A stretch of 64,000 nucleotides of DNA, from NCBI GenBank assembly GCA_018417955.1, contig JACTVC010000004.1:1178001-1242000 (forward strand), given 5' to 3'. Shown here in pieces: positions 22,331 to 33,342 of this stretch. This stretch comes from Laccaria trichodermophora. Taxonomy: Eukaryota; Basidiomycota; Agaricomycetes; Agaricales; Hydnangiaceae. Within the stretch, counting starts at the first letter, position 1, and each line of letters begins with the position of its first letter. Below the pieces are notes generated by a model. It saw only the letters and a program-made list of their open reading frames with translations. It searched no databases and was not told the DNA's origin. The translations under genes and the position numbers were made by a program.

Positions 22331-24120
22331 TCCATCCTTGCTCGCCCTTGCGTTGTCAAGGTCTTGATGTTTCATGAGCGTTGATCATGGCGATGCTCGA
22401 AGGAGAGCTCACTGGCCACCGAACAGAGGGGTCGTGGCCGTTATTGAGGGTCCTTCACCTGTATTGTGGAGGCTTTTCAAGTAAGGCTACTTTTATTCTT
22501 ATCATGGCGGTAGCCAACGACTCTACAGCGCCCACACAGCTGGCTCTCATACGGTAATCCCTCTAGGTTTTGAACCAATTTTCCTCGGGAGGAGACTACG
22601 AGTCCTCATCCGACGCTTTCACAACGTTAAGCTTAAGTCGAGGCCTGCGAACGATAGCCTTCCACTTACTTCCCTCATGTCAACGACGGACGCCAACAAC
22701 ATAACTTCTTCAACACCCTCACGTAAGGCACCGTTTGCAGTGGTTCCTCTTCTGCAGCTTCTCTCTGTTGTGTTTCGTGCCACCATCAGGAACAGACGCC
22801 TCACTAGCTTAAACGCTACGCCGCTCCCTTTGCAACGCGGTGTTTGGACAACAACTAAAAAACGCTGCTGGGCCGGAAACCGTCCGTGATACATACAAGA
22901 TGATATCGAGCGGATATCGGAAGTGTTATAGGATTTCAAGGTTCGTTTTGTTCCCTCTTTTGTTATTATCACCTTCTTATGGTCGTCACTACTGCAGATC
23001 CATATGCGCTGCTTCTTCAATATACCTGATCCTCTGAACCCACTTCACCCACTTTACATCGAATCACAGGTACGGACAATTCGGCCGATTTTGAGAAGAA
23101 ACCGAATCTCTTTGGGGCGTCGAGAACTGCGTCCTCGCCCTGAGGAACGAATAGGCTTAGTTTGCGATTGGAATTCAGCAACGAACACAGGGAAGCAGGA
23201 AAAGGAGAAAACAAGAAACAGGAAAGGCAAAGGGGACCGACAATCAAGCCAACACCGACATTAAGAAAAAACAATGATCAAGTCGCTGGGAGAGGCTTCG
23301 TCCTCAGCCCATTGCTATTGCTACTCAACGCACTATAATCGCTCCCGCATCACTAATCTCCGTTCCCATGGCCGTAAGCCAATAATCATGACGTTCCGCT
23401 CGCGGCTCGAATGATGTCCCTGCCCACATCCGCGGAGGCAGGGCGAGTGGGGGTGGCATGGATTGTGGTAGAAGAGACTTTACGGGTACAGCCTGCTGAG
23501 CTTGAGGAAGCTCCATTTATGGGGCCATAGATTTCCACGGAATATTGAGATCGTCTTCTTCTTACTCCTGAAGTATCCAGACCAAGAAAAACCCTCAACA
23601 TCGCCACGCGTCTTTGTTCACGTCTCTCACGAATTGTGGCATCCGTCCGTTCACGCCCTGCAAGTACACGCTGAACTCTTGCTCGTCCAAAGAGAGGCGA
23701 AACACCGAAGACCAGTTGCCTTGGAGGACACGAGTGGGAGTAGGGGAACGAGGGGAAGATGGAGGAGACGGAAAAGAGATGGCGTGGGGAAGAGGAGGAA
23801 GCTATGACAGAGGAAGAGGTTGAGCTGACGAGGGTGCGCGAATGGGCGGTGCTGGGTAACTTTTGCAGCTCTACAACGACTCTCCCCCATAGACCACTCC
23901 CATCATAACTTCGTCAATGGTCATAACCGTTAGCATATATCATACCATCACTATCTGTCCGCGCGCTCCCTGGACATACACTCCCTTTATGCATACCTGC
24001 ATTGTAGCCATAGTATCCCCTCGCTGTCGATGACTTCGAATTGACCAATTATTATTGATGTTTTGTAGGTAGACACTCACGTGACTTCACTATAGTAGAT
24101 GACGGCTCGGGGAGGTTACC
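22331..24120. pseudogene. Decayed coding pieces, including an inverted partial copy
   Basis: Plus-strand pieces near 22560-22889 read FEPIFLGRRLRVLIRRFHNV and NNITSSTPSRKAPFAVVPL without a continuous frame. On the minus strand, 23720-23410 is homologous to plus 20935-21190: both contain CACAATT.GTGA near a GTGAACgAAGA motif, and both contain TCAAGC.CAGCAG followed by GTAAAGTCTC and TACCACAATCCA. Neither copy is open throughout. Confidence 0.4.
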
Positions 24121-25805
24121 GCTCGCGATGTGCATAATACTCGCCGTTTACATAATGGCAAGCATAGTAATGGGTGAACAGGTTGGTACATTGCATATGT
24201 ACAGTGTCGTAGAGGACAAGGTGAGCAGTCTTCCGCGCCTCGCCTCATCTTCATTCGTTTCTCCTACTACGCATCAGGAAATGTGTTTCTGCTCGATAGT
24301 AGCAGTCATGTCAGTAGAATTGGGTAGTTCCTTGATGTTTACAAAGCAATCAGTAGGAGTGCCCATCCTGTGTAGGACTACATAGTCACCTGTTCTCACT
24401 ATCAGTTTCAGCTGAAATAATGGTCACTACAGGACTTCTTTTCTCCTTTCCAGTACTACTGAGGCACCAATGTAGGACTACATAGTCACTTGTGCTCCCT
24501 ATCAACCTTGCTAAAAAAAAATAACTTATAGCAAATTATAGCCTATGGCCCAGGAACATTGGTTGTTACATGCCCAGGGTGTTATAACTTGTATCACCAT
24601 TTTGAATTAACTTTCTCATCATGGCTCAAGGAAACAAGTTCAAGTTCATAACTTGAGAAAGGTTGGAGAATGGAGTTCAAACTGTATGCCTGCTATAAAA
24701 AGCTAGAAGTGCTAATCATACATGTGCACATAGTGTAGTGGTAAATATATACATTGACAATCATCAATTTTACACCAATAGGTCCAGAGTTCAATTCTCA
24801 GTAGTAAAATTACAATTCTCAGAAAGAAAAAGACAGGGGCTGGCATGGTGGAAACTTGCTGGACAAGCTTGAAGAAGCTTGTCCAATATTTAATTTTGAT
24901 CTCAGTGATAATTTGTATCAAACTACATAGGACTTTTAGATCCTATAGCCTACACATCTATGGGACTATATAGATGCTGATAGTCAGACATCTTATTACC
25001 AACAACTATCATAGAGGGGTACCATGCTATGGCACTTTTACCCTACACAAGCCTATATAGATCCCCATAGCCACTGTGCATTTTCCAGATGCAGTCCTAA
25101 CTCCCAATTGCAAATTCCCATGAGGTCTTCACATTGCATCCATTGCCATCTATCCAAAACTGTGCTAAATGGCGAGGATTGGAATGTGGGAAGCAGTCAA
25201 TCTCTCCTATTGAAAGGATCTTGGGGCAGACACCTGTTTATGTGGACAGCTTTACAGGACTTCCCCTGCCTTGATAGAGTCATCTTCATGGTGTTTCATG
25301 GTGCTATAAGACCAGAACAGTACTCAACTAAATGCCTAGAGGTATGTGACTTTTGGTAAGTCGGAGTTTGCAGGCTGATGGTAAATTTTGTAGCCATGCA
25401 TACTTATGCATATATGATCCACTCAAGCCACTCCCACCCTCATCTCCCCATTGTCTGGCATGTCTGTGGATGACAACCAACATCTCATAACTGAATGCTG
25501 AATATCCTGCTCATTCCCCGCATTTGATGTGGCCTAACAAGTGGCCTAATCACAGAGTCTCTGCTCAATGCCAACCCTGTCTCACCCTTTCAATTTCACC
25601 TGTCACTTCCCTATCTCCTTCAGGCTTCAGTGCACTGCATCAGGGTCTTCAAGAAGCTTGATAGAGTTTCAATTGGGAAACTGGACAAGAGCATCACAGC
25701 CTGACTGGGTGGTGGCACCACCCAGAAGGGCATCATCCCAGTTGGAATCTGTTGGATGGTTGGGCCTGTGACTCAGAGTTCACATGTATGAAAGGAGTCA
25801 TTACA
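24121..25805. other. Repeat-bearing stretch without a supported gene
   Basis: A direct repeat of about 45 bases (tgtaggactacatagtcac core) occurs at about 24371 and 24472. A tRNA-like segment at about 24727-24806 shows box A-like agtgtagtggtaaat and box B-like gagttcaattctc. An open stretch at 25024-25359 (VLNGEDWNVGSSQSLLLKGS ... FMVFHGAIRPEQY) could be a protein fragment but resembles nothing I know. Confidence 0.35.
24727..24806 (+). repeat. tRNA-like (SINE head) segment
   Basis: The segment atagtgtagtggtaaat looks like the D-arm/box A of Asp-, Gln- or Val-type tRNAs, and gagttcaattctc is a good box B about 50 bases on. The anticodon arm does not pair, so a tRNA-derived SINE or tRNA relic is more likely than a gene. 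Confidence 0.3.
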
Positions 25806-25809
25806 GTGC

Positions 25810-25944
25810 TGGAACTGGCAAAGGTGCTTCCCCAGCATATAGCTAGCTGGGTAGATGGTGGTATTGCAGTGTCTATCTACTACATGTGATGCCTATACAT
25901 AGTGTGCACATGACTACACTCTAGATCCTCGAATCCCTATTCCA
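25810..25944 (-). mobile_element. 3' LTR of outer LTR element B
   Basis: The 135-bp segment has TG...CA ends (inverted TGGAA/TTCCA). It is flanked on the left by GTGC (25806-25809), which recurs after the partner LTR at 30041-30044 as a 4-bp target duplication. On the minus strand it is preceded by a purine-rich tract (gggaagggggcaga), as expected for a polypurine tract before a 3' LTR. Confidence 0.8.
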
Positions 25945-26305
25945 TCTGCCCCCTTCCCATAAGGCAACGTCCCCATTGCCAGCTGCTGAAAAAGAAAAAG
26001 GAAGCTAAGAGGACTAAGAAAATTGTTGAGTAGAAACCCAAAATTAAGCAAAGCAATGAAAAAAGATGTAATGGACAAAGCAGGAACATAAAGAAAGATC
26101 ACTGACGATTCCAACCAAGTGCCTTCAGAGCTCGACTCAAATCTGAGAGGCGTGGATCAGATTCCCAATCAAGAGCCATAGGAATCTTCAATGGGGTTGA
26201 TGGCAATGGTGGTGCAGTGGGGTTCAAAACTGGAATGAAGCATTGATGAGGAATAGTTTGGGAAACAGGCAAGAGTGGTGGAGTTTGACATGGCTGGAAT
26301 GGTGG

Positions 26306-28112
26306 TGGAAAGGCCTAAGGTGCTTCCCAGCGTATAGCGGACTGGGCAGGCAGTATGGTAGTGGTGAAGTCATGTCTACTACAGGTGATGCCTATGTATG
26401 GTACGCACGTGACCGCGCCCTGGAGTAGGGATTCCCTACTCCATTTGCCCCCCTCAAACAAGGTGACGTCCTCGTTGCCAGCTGCTGGGGGAAAAAAAAA
26501 CTGGTGGAGTGACTAAAAAGGTGTAAAGTAAAGATCCAAAACCAAGCAAGCAATGAAAAAGAAAATGTGATGGAGAAAGTGAGAAAAAGCAATGAGAAAT
26601 CAATGAGCCTCGAAACAGCGCAAACCTCCAAAAGCAATCTGAGGGGTGGATCACTAATCCACTCTCCTACCCCCCACAAAAATAGCGACGTCCTCGTCGC
26701 TGCACAAAAGTCAGCCACAGATCCAACCAAGTGCCTTCAGAGCTTGACCCAAATCTGAGAGACGTGGATCGGCATCCCAATCAAGCATAACAGGGGGCAT
26801 CAGCGGGGTTGGCAGTGTGGCAGGAGTTGTGATGTGGAGGTGATGTCGGTGAGTAGTGGTTTGTGAAGTGGGGAACCGTGGTGGGGCACAACATCACAAA
26901 ATTGGTGTAGGTGTGAAAACATTGTGTTGGTCTATAGAAAAATCAGAGCGTCGGTTCTGACGTGCTAAGGAGCCAAATGGGTTGGGATTGGTGGTGCAGA
27001 GAGCTGAGAAATCATGCTGAGCTTGCTTGTTCAGGAATATCGGGATAATCAGAATGGACACAGCATCTTCAGACCAATCAAACGTCGAGGGTGGCAGCCT
27101 AGCAGTAGTGGTGGTGATGGGCTTTGGCTCCATAGGCAGGGCTTGAGCTTCCGCATCAACAAAAAGAGGTGGTGGATCAGTCTGGGATGCAGAGCTGTGT
27201 AGGGAGTGGTTTGTTTCGACCTGAGTAGCAGCTTCAACAAAATGTGGTCGAGCCTCGACAAAATCAACTTGAACCATCGCGTCGACCTTGGCAGGCTGAT
27301 TGGTGCAGGTGTGTCCCTCGGGAAGTCCTACATCACAGGAGAAGCACATCACCTTCACATCGAAACACCAGGTGCTGTGGCCTGCTGACTCCCATTCCTT
27401 CCTCTCATTCAATATCCCCATTATCTGTCCCTCATCTGCTCCATCACAAAATGCCTGCTTCACATCCTTATCCTTAAAAAGCTCTGTCCCCCTTCAAAAT
27501 CCATCCCTCGACCCTTCCCAAAAGGCATGCGCCCAAATGAGGCCTAATGGCGAGTCCGGCAATGACGTGGCGAGAGTGATGAGCTTTGCAAGGCTCTCTT
27601 CGGATACTGGTGGTGGTGGCGATGATGCTGCTACTGGTTTTGATGCAGATGCAGATGCTGGCGCTGGCAGCGTTACTGCAGGCAGTGCCTGATTGACAGG
27701 CTTCTTCTTCGACGCGGTCTTCTTTTCTGGCATGGTGACATATGACGGATGACGGTGATGTCACAAGGCACAGTGTAGACGAGATAGGCATGGAGACGAA
27801 CGGCGAGACGGTAAGACGTAGGATGCAGGACAGACGATACAGGACACGACGAAGTTGATGATGTGGCAGCAGAGACAGGCTACAGCAACTGCAAGAACGA
27901 GACCAGGGCCGAGAAAGAAGGCAGAGAGTGAGAGGCAAGCATGTTAAAGCACGAAGAACACTCTCATCACCAAGTGGAAAGGCCTAAGGTGCTTCCCAGC
28001 ATATAGCGGACTGGGCAGGCAGTATGGTAGTGGTGAAGTCATGTCTACTACAGGTGATGCCTATGTATGGTACGAACGTGACTGCGCCCTGGAGTAGGGA
28101 TTCCCTACTCCA
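26306..28112 (-). mobile_element. Non-autonomous LTR retroelement A, nested in B
   Basis: The two 138-bp LTRs (26306-26443 and 27975-28112) are near-identical and flanked by a 4-bp GTGG duplication (26302-26305 and 28113-28116). Next to the 5' LTR on the minus strand a TGGTGATGAGAG sequence may be the primer-binding site. Next to the 3' LTR a gaggggggcaaa tract is the likely polypurine tract. The only coding content is a gag-like ORF. It is inserted into the 3' end of the gag-like ORF of element B. Confidence 0.8.
26894..27733 (-). pseudogene. gag-like ORF of element A, with one in-frame stop
   Basis: The product starts MPEKKTASKKK, has an Ala/Pro/Ser-rich linker, then LATSLPDSPLGLIWAHAF. 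A TGA at about 27494 interrupts it where the B copy has CGA (F-R-R in B). The frame then continues through KQAFCDGADEGQIMGILNER, a Cys/His segment (CFSCDVGLPEGHTC) and FDWSEDAVS, and ends NVFTPTPIL. The Cys/His segment could be a degenerate zinc knuckle. The same protein layout recurs in agaric genomes. Apart from the stop the frame is intact. Confidence 0.6.
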
Positions 28113-28116
28113 GTGG

Positions 28117-29521
28117 TCAGGGACGAGAAACCTCACAATTTTCCAAAGACAATTGAGAACAGCAGTTCCAATGAGCTAACAAGCTGAAGGGGTTGGGGTT
28201 GGTGGTGCAAAGAGCTGAAAGGTCACAGCAAGGTTGATTTTTTGGAAATATAGGGACAATAGGTATGGAGGCAGCATCATCAGACCAATCAAAGGCTGGG
28301 GGGTACAAGGTACAAGCAGTGGTAGTAGCAGGGGGCAAATCCACAAGTAGGGCTTGAGCTTCAGCATTGACATGAAGAGGTGGAGTGGTCTGGGATGAGG
28401 AAGTGTGGTGTGAGGGAGAAACCTGAACGGCAGCATCAAGAGAAGGTGGTTGAGCCTCAACAAAATCCACCTGAACCATAGCGTTGAGCTTGTTAGTGGT
28501 GCAGGTATGCCCATCAGGAAGTCCTACATTGCAGGAGAAGCAATCTGTTTTCGTGTCGAAACACCAGAAGCCATGGCCTGCTGTAGTGTTTGAAAGTCCG
28601 GTTCGGTCCGGTTTTTTGATGCCCAGGGGCATTAACCGTAACCGTAACCGGTCTGCATTTTCCCCAGAAGTCAAAAGACCAGACCAGACCGCAAAAAGAC
28701 CACAGACCGCAGTTTTTTGCAGTCTATAGACCGGTTTCGGTCTGCATCAGTTTTAACTGGTTTATGACCGGTCTTTAGGCCAATATTTTAAAATTATTAA
28801 TCGGTAAATTTATTAACATTTTTAATAGCTTCAAAACGAGCCCAAGAACGTTAAATTCCGATAGGAATTGGTGCTTCTATAAAATAAGTCTGGTACATCT
28901 ATTATTCCCCAAAGTAATTTACATGTTAATTCATATCTCTCTCGTTTTTTTACCAAATCGTACGTTCTTGGGTGCGTTTTAAAGGGTATTTAAGGGGCTA
29001 CAAAAGACCGGTCCAAACCGGTCAAAACTGGTTCACTTTAACCGGTTTTTTTGTGGTCTTTACATTTCAAAAATAAAAGACCGTAACCGCAGGTCCGGTC
29101 TTTTGCAGTCTTGGTCCAGTCTGGTTACGGTCTTTTTCCAGTCACGAGACCGGACTTCCAAACACTAGCCTGCTGCCTCCTATTCCTTCCTCTCATTCAA
29201 TATCCCCATTATCTGTCCTTCATCTGCTCCATCATGAAATGCCTGCTTCACATCCTTACTCTTGAAAAGCTCTGTCCCCCTTCGAAATCCATTGATTGAC
29301 CCTTCCCGAAAGGTGTGTGCCCAAATAAGGCCTAATGGTGAGTCTGGCGATGATGTGGTGAGAGCAATGAGTTTCGTGAGGCTCTCTTCAGATACTGGTG
29401 GTGGTGGTGATGATGCTGCTACTGGTTTTGATGCAGGTGCGGATGCTGGTGCTGGCGGTGTTACTGCAGGTGGTGCCTGATTGACAGACTTCTTCTTTGA
29501 TGTGGTCTTCTTTTCCAGCAT
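28117..29521 (-). pseudogene. gag-like ORF of element B, split by a hAT-type MITE
   Basis: The N-terminal part (29521-29180) matches the A copy closely (MLEKKTTSKKK ... GILNERKE). It is broken by the 584-bp insert at 28584-29167, and the C-terminal part (CFDTKTDCFSCNVGLPDGHTC ... LSALCTTNPNPF) resumes after it. The end is cut by the insertion of element A at 28113. Confidence 0.65.
28584..29167. mobile_element. hAT-type miniature transposon (584 bp)
   Basis: The ends are inverted repeats (TAGTGTTTGAAAGTCCGG against CCGGACTTCCAAACACTA). They are flanked by an exact 8-bp duplication GCCTGCTG (28576-28583 and 29168-29175). An 8-bp duplication with TAGTG ends is the hAT hallmark. The interior has no transposase but many ACCGG/CCGGT copies near both ends and a short accgtaaccgtaacc run, likely subterminal transposase-binding motifs. 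Confidence 0.88.
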
Positions 29522-29754
29522 GGTGATGTATGACAGATGATGGTGATGTCACGGCATGGATGAAATAGACATGAAGACGAATGGCAAGACAGTAGGACGT
29601 AGGACAGTGGATGGTGGACAATACAGGACACAACGAGACTGCTGATATGGCAGCTGAGAGTCTGAGAACAGCTGGAATGAGACCAGAGTTGAGAAACAAA
29701 GCAGAGAGTAAGAGGCAAGCATGTTAAAGCACGAAGAGCACTCTCATCACCAGG

Positions 29755-30040
29755 TGGAACAGGCAGAGGTGCTTCCCCAGCATATAGCTAGCTGGGTAGA
29801 TGGTGGTACTGTACTAATACAACCGAGTCTTCATGTCATGCATCACATCAGAGAAAAAAGCATTTTTTTTATTTGCATTAAATCAAAAGAAAAAATTTCA
29901 GCTATCTCGGGGAGAAAAAAAAACCAAATCGATGAAGAGTTGGTCGTATTTGTACAGTATTGCGGTGTCTATCTACTACATGTGATGCCTATACGTAGTG
30001 TGCACGTGACTACGCCCTGGATCCTCGATTCCCTATTCCA
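29755..30040 (-). mobile_element. 5' LTR of element B, interrupted
   Basis: It is the same 135-bp LTR as at 25810-25944 once the 149-bp miniature element and its TA duplication are removed. The possible primer-binding site TGGTGATGAGAG follows on the minus strand. Confidence 0.8.
29809..29957. mobile_element. Tc1/mariner-type miniature transposon (149 bp)
   Basis: Inverted ends CTGTACTAATACAACC and (reverse complement) CTGTACAAATACGACC are flanked by TA on both sides (29807-29808 and 29958-29959). Removing the insert restores the LTR sequence seen at 25810-25944, which proves the boundaries. It has no coding capacity. Confidence 0.85.
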
Positions 30041-30044
30041 GTGC

Positions 30045-30375
30045 GGATCATCCTCGGACTCCGTTTGAATCGATATTCCTCAGCTCATATTAAATTCGCA
30101 GTCAACTGCTGAATATACTTGATAGACAATGCGCTCAACCCCATTTACTCCAATGAAAGATTTATCACTGATCAGCCAGCCACATTCCATTTACATTTTT
30201 TTTGAATATTTTGCGCCCTTAGGTCCTCATCATATTTTCGTCTTCTAATTAGGCAAGTTTGAGGAGAAATTCGCGAATGAAGTTTACTAATTTTCGTCAG
30301 AGTTGAGTTATTCATATGCACGTCGTTCCCTCAGAGAATCTCCTCATTTTCGTTTATGCAAACGTTGCAATTCTC
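30045..30375. other. Intergenic, 3' of the F-box gene
   Basis: AT-rich sequence without a recognisable feature between the LTR element and the F-box gene. Confidence 0.4.
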
Positions 30376-32041
30376 CTAGATATATAAAATGAATGTTGAA
30401 CATTGAAAAGCCAGGAGATGATGGAGCGTACTCTTCATGCTTTCATTGCACACCTTTATAGTCTCCCCCCTGACAGCCTGATACGAGAGCAGAATACTCT
30501 CAATATGTGTCCATCTGGACTCAGAATCATGTTGCAAGCCTTCCACTGCATAGCCTCGTAATTGTTCAAGACGAGGGAAAAGCCTATCGATGAATCGAGC
30601 TATGCTTATCATATCTCCAACCGTCCACTTCCCCATGCGGCTGCCAATGATGAGGCGTTGAAGGGGGTGGTTTGGTTTACAATCAGGAGGGGATGGAACT
30701 TCGGATAGGTTTACAAAAAATTTCAACTCCTCGAGTACGGGGCAGATCGTCACAAAACATGACAACTCATTGAGTGTTATCTTTCCACCGAAATCGTCCT
30801 CTCCACCATCAACGGGAAGGTGCAGACAAGTTAAGTTGCTCCAAGTAGAGTTGACCCAAACCGTCAATCTGTTGAGATCGATGCGGGAGGCCTTTAAGTG
30901 AAAGCCTGTGACTTTGAGGACCTGAAGCTTCAAATGCCCAACATCTCGAAGGGGTACAAGTACTTTCACGGGGGTATCAAAATTACCTCCTGTGCTACTC
31001 ATGATCCGGATGATTTTCAAGGATTTCAGAGCCGCCACGGCCTCGATGCAAGCGGTCATATCCGCTTCCCAATGAGGAGTTTTACAAATGCTGAAGTCTA
31101 CAATGCGGAGAGGAGCTTCCACCATGAATTGTAAGGTGATCGAGAGGGGATGGGCAGATCCCGTGCATCGAAAAATTTGAAGGCTCTGGAATGGGTAACC
31201 TTGTCCTTTGACAATTTTGGCATCAGACTTATGATCCAGGGTAATGCGTGGACACCCTTGAAAGTTCATGACAAGTTCCGCTAGGCGTGGAAGATTCGAC
31301 AAGGTCCTCACGATGTAAGGATCAAAGGAGACGTCTCGCAAAACGAGCGTCAGGGACGTCAGGTTATGACTGTAAACGATCGCTGCCAATGAAGAGCTTG
31401 TACAACACCCCTCGAGATGGAGATCCTGTAAATGAGTCGACGTTCCCGCTGCAGAGGAGATGAAGGATTCAATAAAGGTCGCATCCACGACATTGCTGAT
31501 GAAAAGACGCTGGAGTGTCGGTACCTGAAGGAAGAAGAGGGAAGACCAATTCAAAGTGTTGCTCTCGAAGGAAAGAATGTAGACATTGCGTAAAGCAGGA
31601 AAAAATGGACGCAGTCGGAGGTTTGAAATTTGAGCGTATGTGTATCCCGCGATATTCGGCCAACCAGGATCAAGCCTCAGAACAAACGATCTAACCCTCT
31701 GAGAGTAGTAGTCAAAGCGCCGCCAGTCTACCCGTCCCCTAATAGCCTGCAAAGATTAATTAGGGGTTATCGAACGGGTAAAATCGGCGGACAAGGCTTA
31801 CATATAATCCACCGATTTCCTTGAAAGAGGGAATAAGGTTCAAAAGAGGCATAAATGAGTCTATGATGCGCCACAGGCAGTCTGATGCTGGTTCAAAGAA
31901 TGCGCTACAGGTGAGTGCGGCAAATCTCAGGTTTTTCCTGATCTGACGACCATCGTTCATTTCACCGTTGATACCTAGCTCTAAGCCAAAGGCCTCGAAG
32001 ATCGCACTAAGGACATCCCTGTTCTTCAAGATTCTAGACAT
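30376..32041 (-). CDS. F-box / LRR-like protein, 536 aa
   Basis: Two exons (32041-31802 and 31746-30376) join in phase across a 55-nt GT-AG intron. The first exon encodes LSAIFEAFGLE, then LRFAALTCSAFFEPASDCLW, the usual look of basidiomycete F-box domains (about residues 8-62). The second exon has irregular leucine-rich repeats (LTSLTLVLRDVSF, LPRLAELVMNFQG, LKSLKIIRIMSS, CPVLEELKFFV, FPRLEQLRGYAV). Such proteins probably serve as substrate receptors of SCF ubiquitin ligases; the family is greatly expanded in agarics. No substrate can be inferred. The gene appears intact. Confidence 0.85.
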
Positions 32042-33342
32042 CGGGGTGCGTTGGTTATCTTCAATGACATTCCCGTCGGTACTGATGGGTCCTATCGATA
32101 ACGATGCACTGAATTGAGTTGGAAATGAGACTTCCCGAATCTTGTCGGCTGAACAAGCGTCCGAGTCTTACCTCTCCGCCTCACTTGGTAGAGGTTTGAC
32201 AGATTCGAGAGGCGTAGCGACTGACATTGGCAAAGTGAGTCGTAAGTCCTGGGTGTTGAGAATCAGCACTAATTTTTAGGCGCTTGACTTGCTCAGTTGA
32301 GGTGATGGAGTGGTGATAAGTGGTCAGCGGTATTCGGATCCCTACTCCGGTGGACCGAGAGACTCCCACCTAGAGCAGTACCTAGAAGATTATCAGCGGA
32401 GCTTCCGGCTGCCAGTAAAAAACAGGAAGTTTTCGCCGTAAATTGTCTTTTAGATGGTAGCTTCTTGCCGAGTTCTACTTCGGAGAATGCTCGTTGGCAA
32501 GACTGAAATAACGTGTGAGACCGATGTCAGATGTGCGATGGCTGTCTCAGGGAGAGAGAGGGTTCGAATTTTTGCAAGATCTCATCTCGTACCACGGTAT
32601 TGGTCTTTGCTCGTCGCGGCAAATATGCCATTCGGAATAAGAGAGAAGCCTTAAGAGCAACCGCAATCCTGGATCCAATAGAGCAAGTTAGTGGATTTCA
32701 ATTATCTGGCCAAATGCGATGAAGATTTTAGGACCGGATGAATCTCTGAGTAACAGGGGAAAACTCCGACATCGAGGGACCTCGGATTTTAGCATGGAGG
32801 ACCGTGATTGGAATCGCGGGAAACAAAACGTTTGGCGATCCGGATCGTAGGTTCTGTCAAGGATTGAGACTTCTGTCAAGGCAAAATAAGCCTCTGTACA
32901 CGCCATGAGGTGATGGGTATAAAAAAAGATAAGCATGTCAGCGCCAGTGTTTTTTTTAACTATGTGCTTGTGTTTCCTATCAGTGATTTGAGTGGAAAAC
33001 GAGACAATGTAGATCATATTTCTTACATAGTCCTTCTGAACAACTGAACCAACGATTGCGGCGGTTTGATGAGTGGAACTCACGTACCGTAGTGTGGAGC
33101 TATGGGGGGCGCCTAAGATAAGTTAGCCCTCGTTTCAGGCACGACTTCAGTGTCCAATCCTTCTCAAGATTCATGTCCGATTTCAAAAGATCATTTAGAC
33201 GCTAGGTGCACATTGAGAATAGAGGTTTCAAAGAAGTCTGTAGATGTTCAAAAACCAAGAGCCAGAAATTCAACGCCCTGCTCGAAAAAAAACCTGGGGT
33301 CAACGATCAAGAAAAGGCAATTATGAACACCCACGACCAATG
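32042..33342. other. Intergenic stretch between F-box and RUS genes
   Basis: No coding region is supported. A 131-codon open stretch on the minus strand (33083-32688) has no recognisable motif, unusual composition and no flanking splice signals, so I regard it as chance. Confidence 0.35.

Larger units (their letters stand above)
25806..30044 (-). mobile_element. Non-autonomous LTR retroelement B with nested insertions
   Basis: The element is bounded by two 135-bp LTRs (25810-25944 and 29755-30040, the latter split by a miniature transposon) and a 4-bp GTGC duplication. Its internal part holds only a gag-like ORF. It was hit by an entire relative (element A, 26306-28112), by a hAT-type miniature element (28584-29167) and by a Tc1/mariner-type one (29809-29957). 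Subtracting the inserts leaves an element of about 1.7 kb. There is no protease, RT or integrase, so it must have been moved in trans. Confidence 0.8.

Noticed and set aside
23502..23823. Plus-strand frames at 23502-23823
   Set aside because: They overlap the inverted decayed copy in the opposite strand and show no independent coding signs.
32688..33083. A 131-codon minus-strand open stretch
   Set aside because: No recognisable domain and no flanking exon signals; most likely chance.
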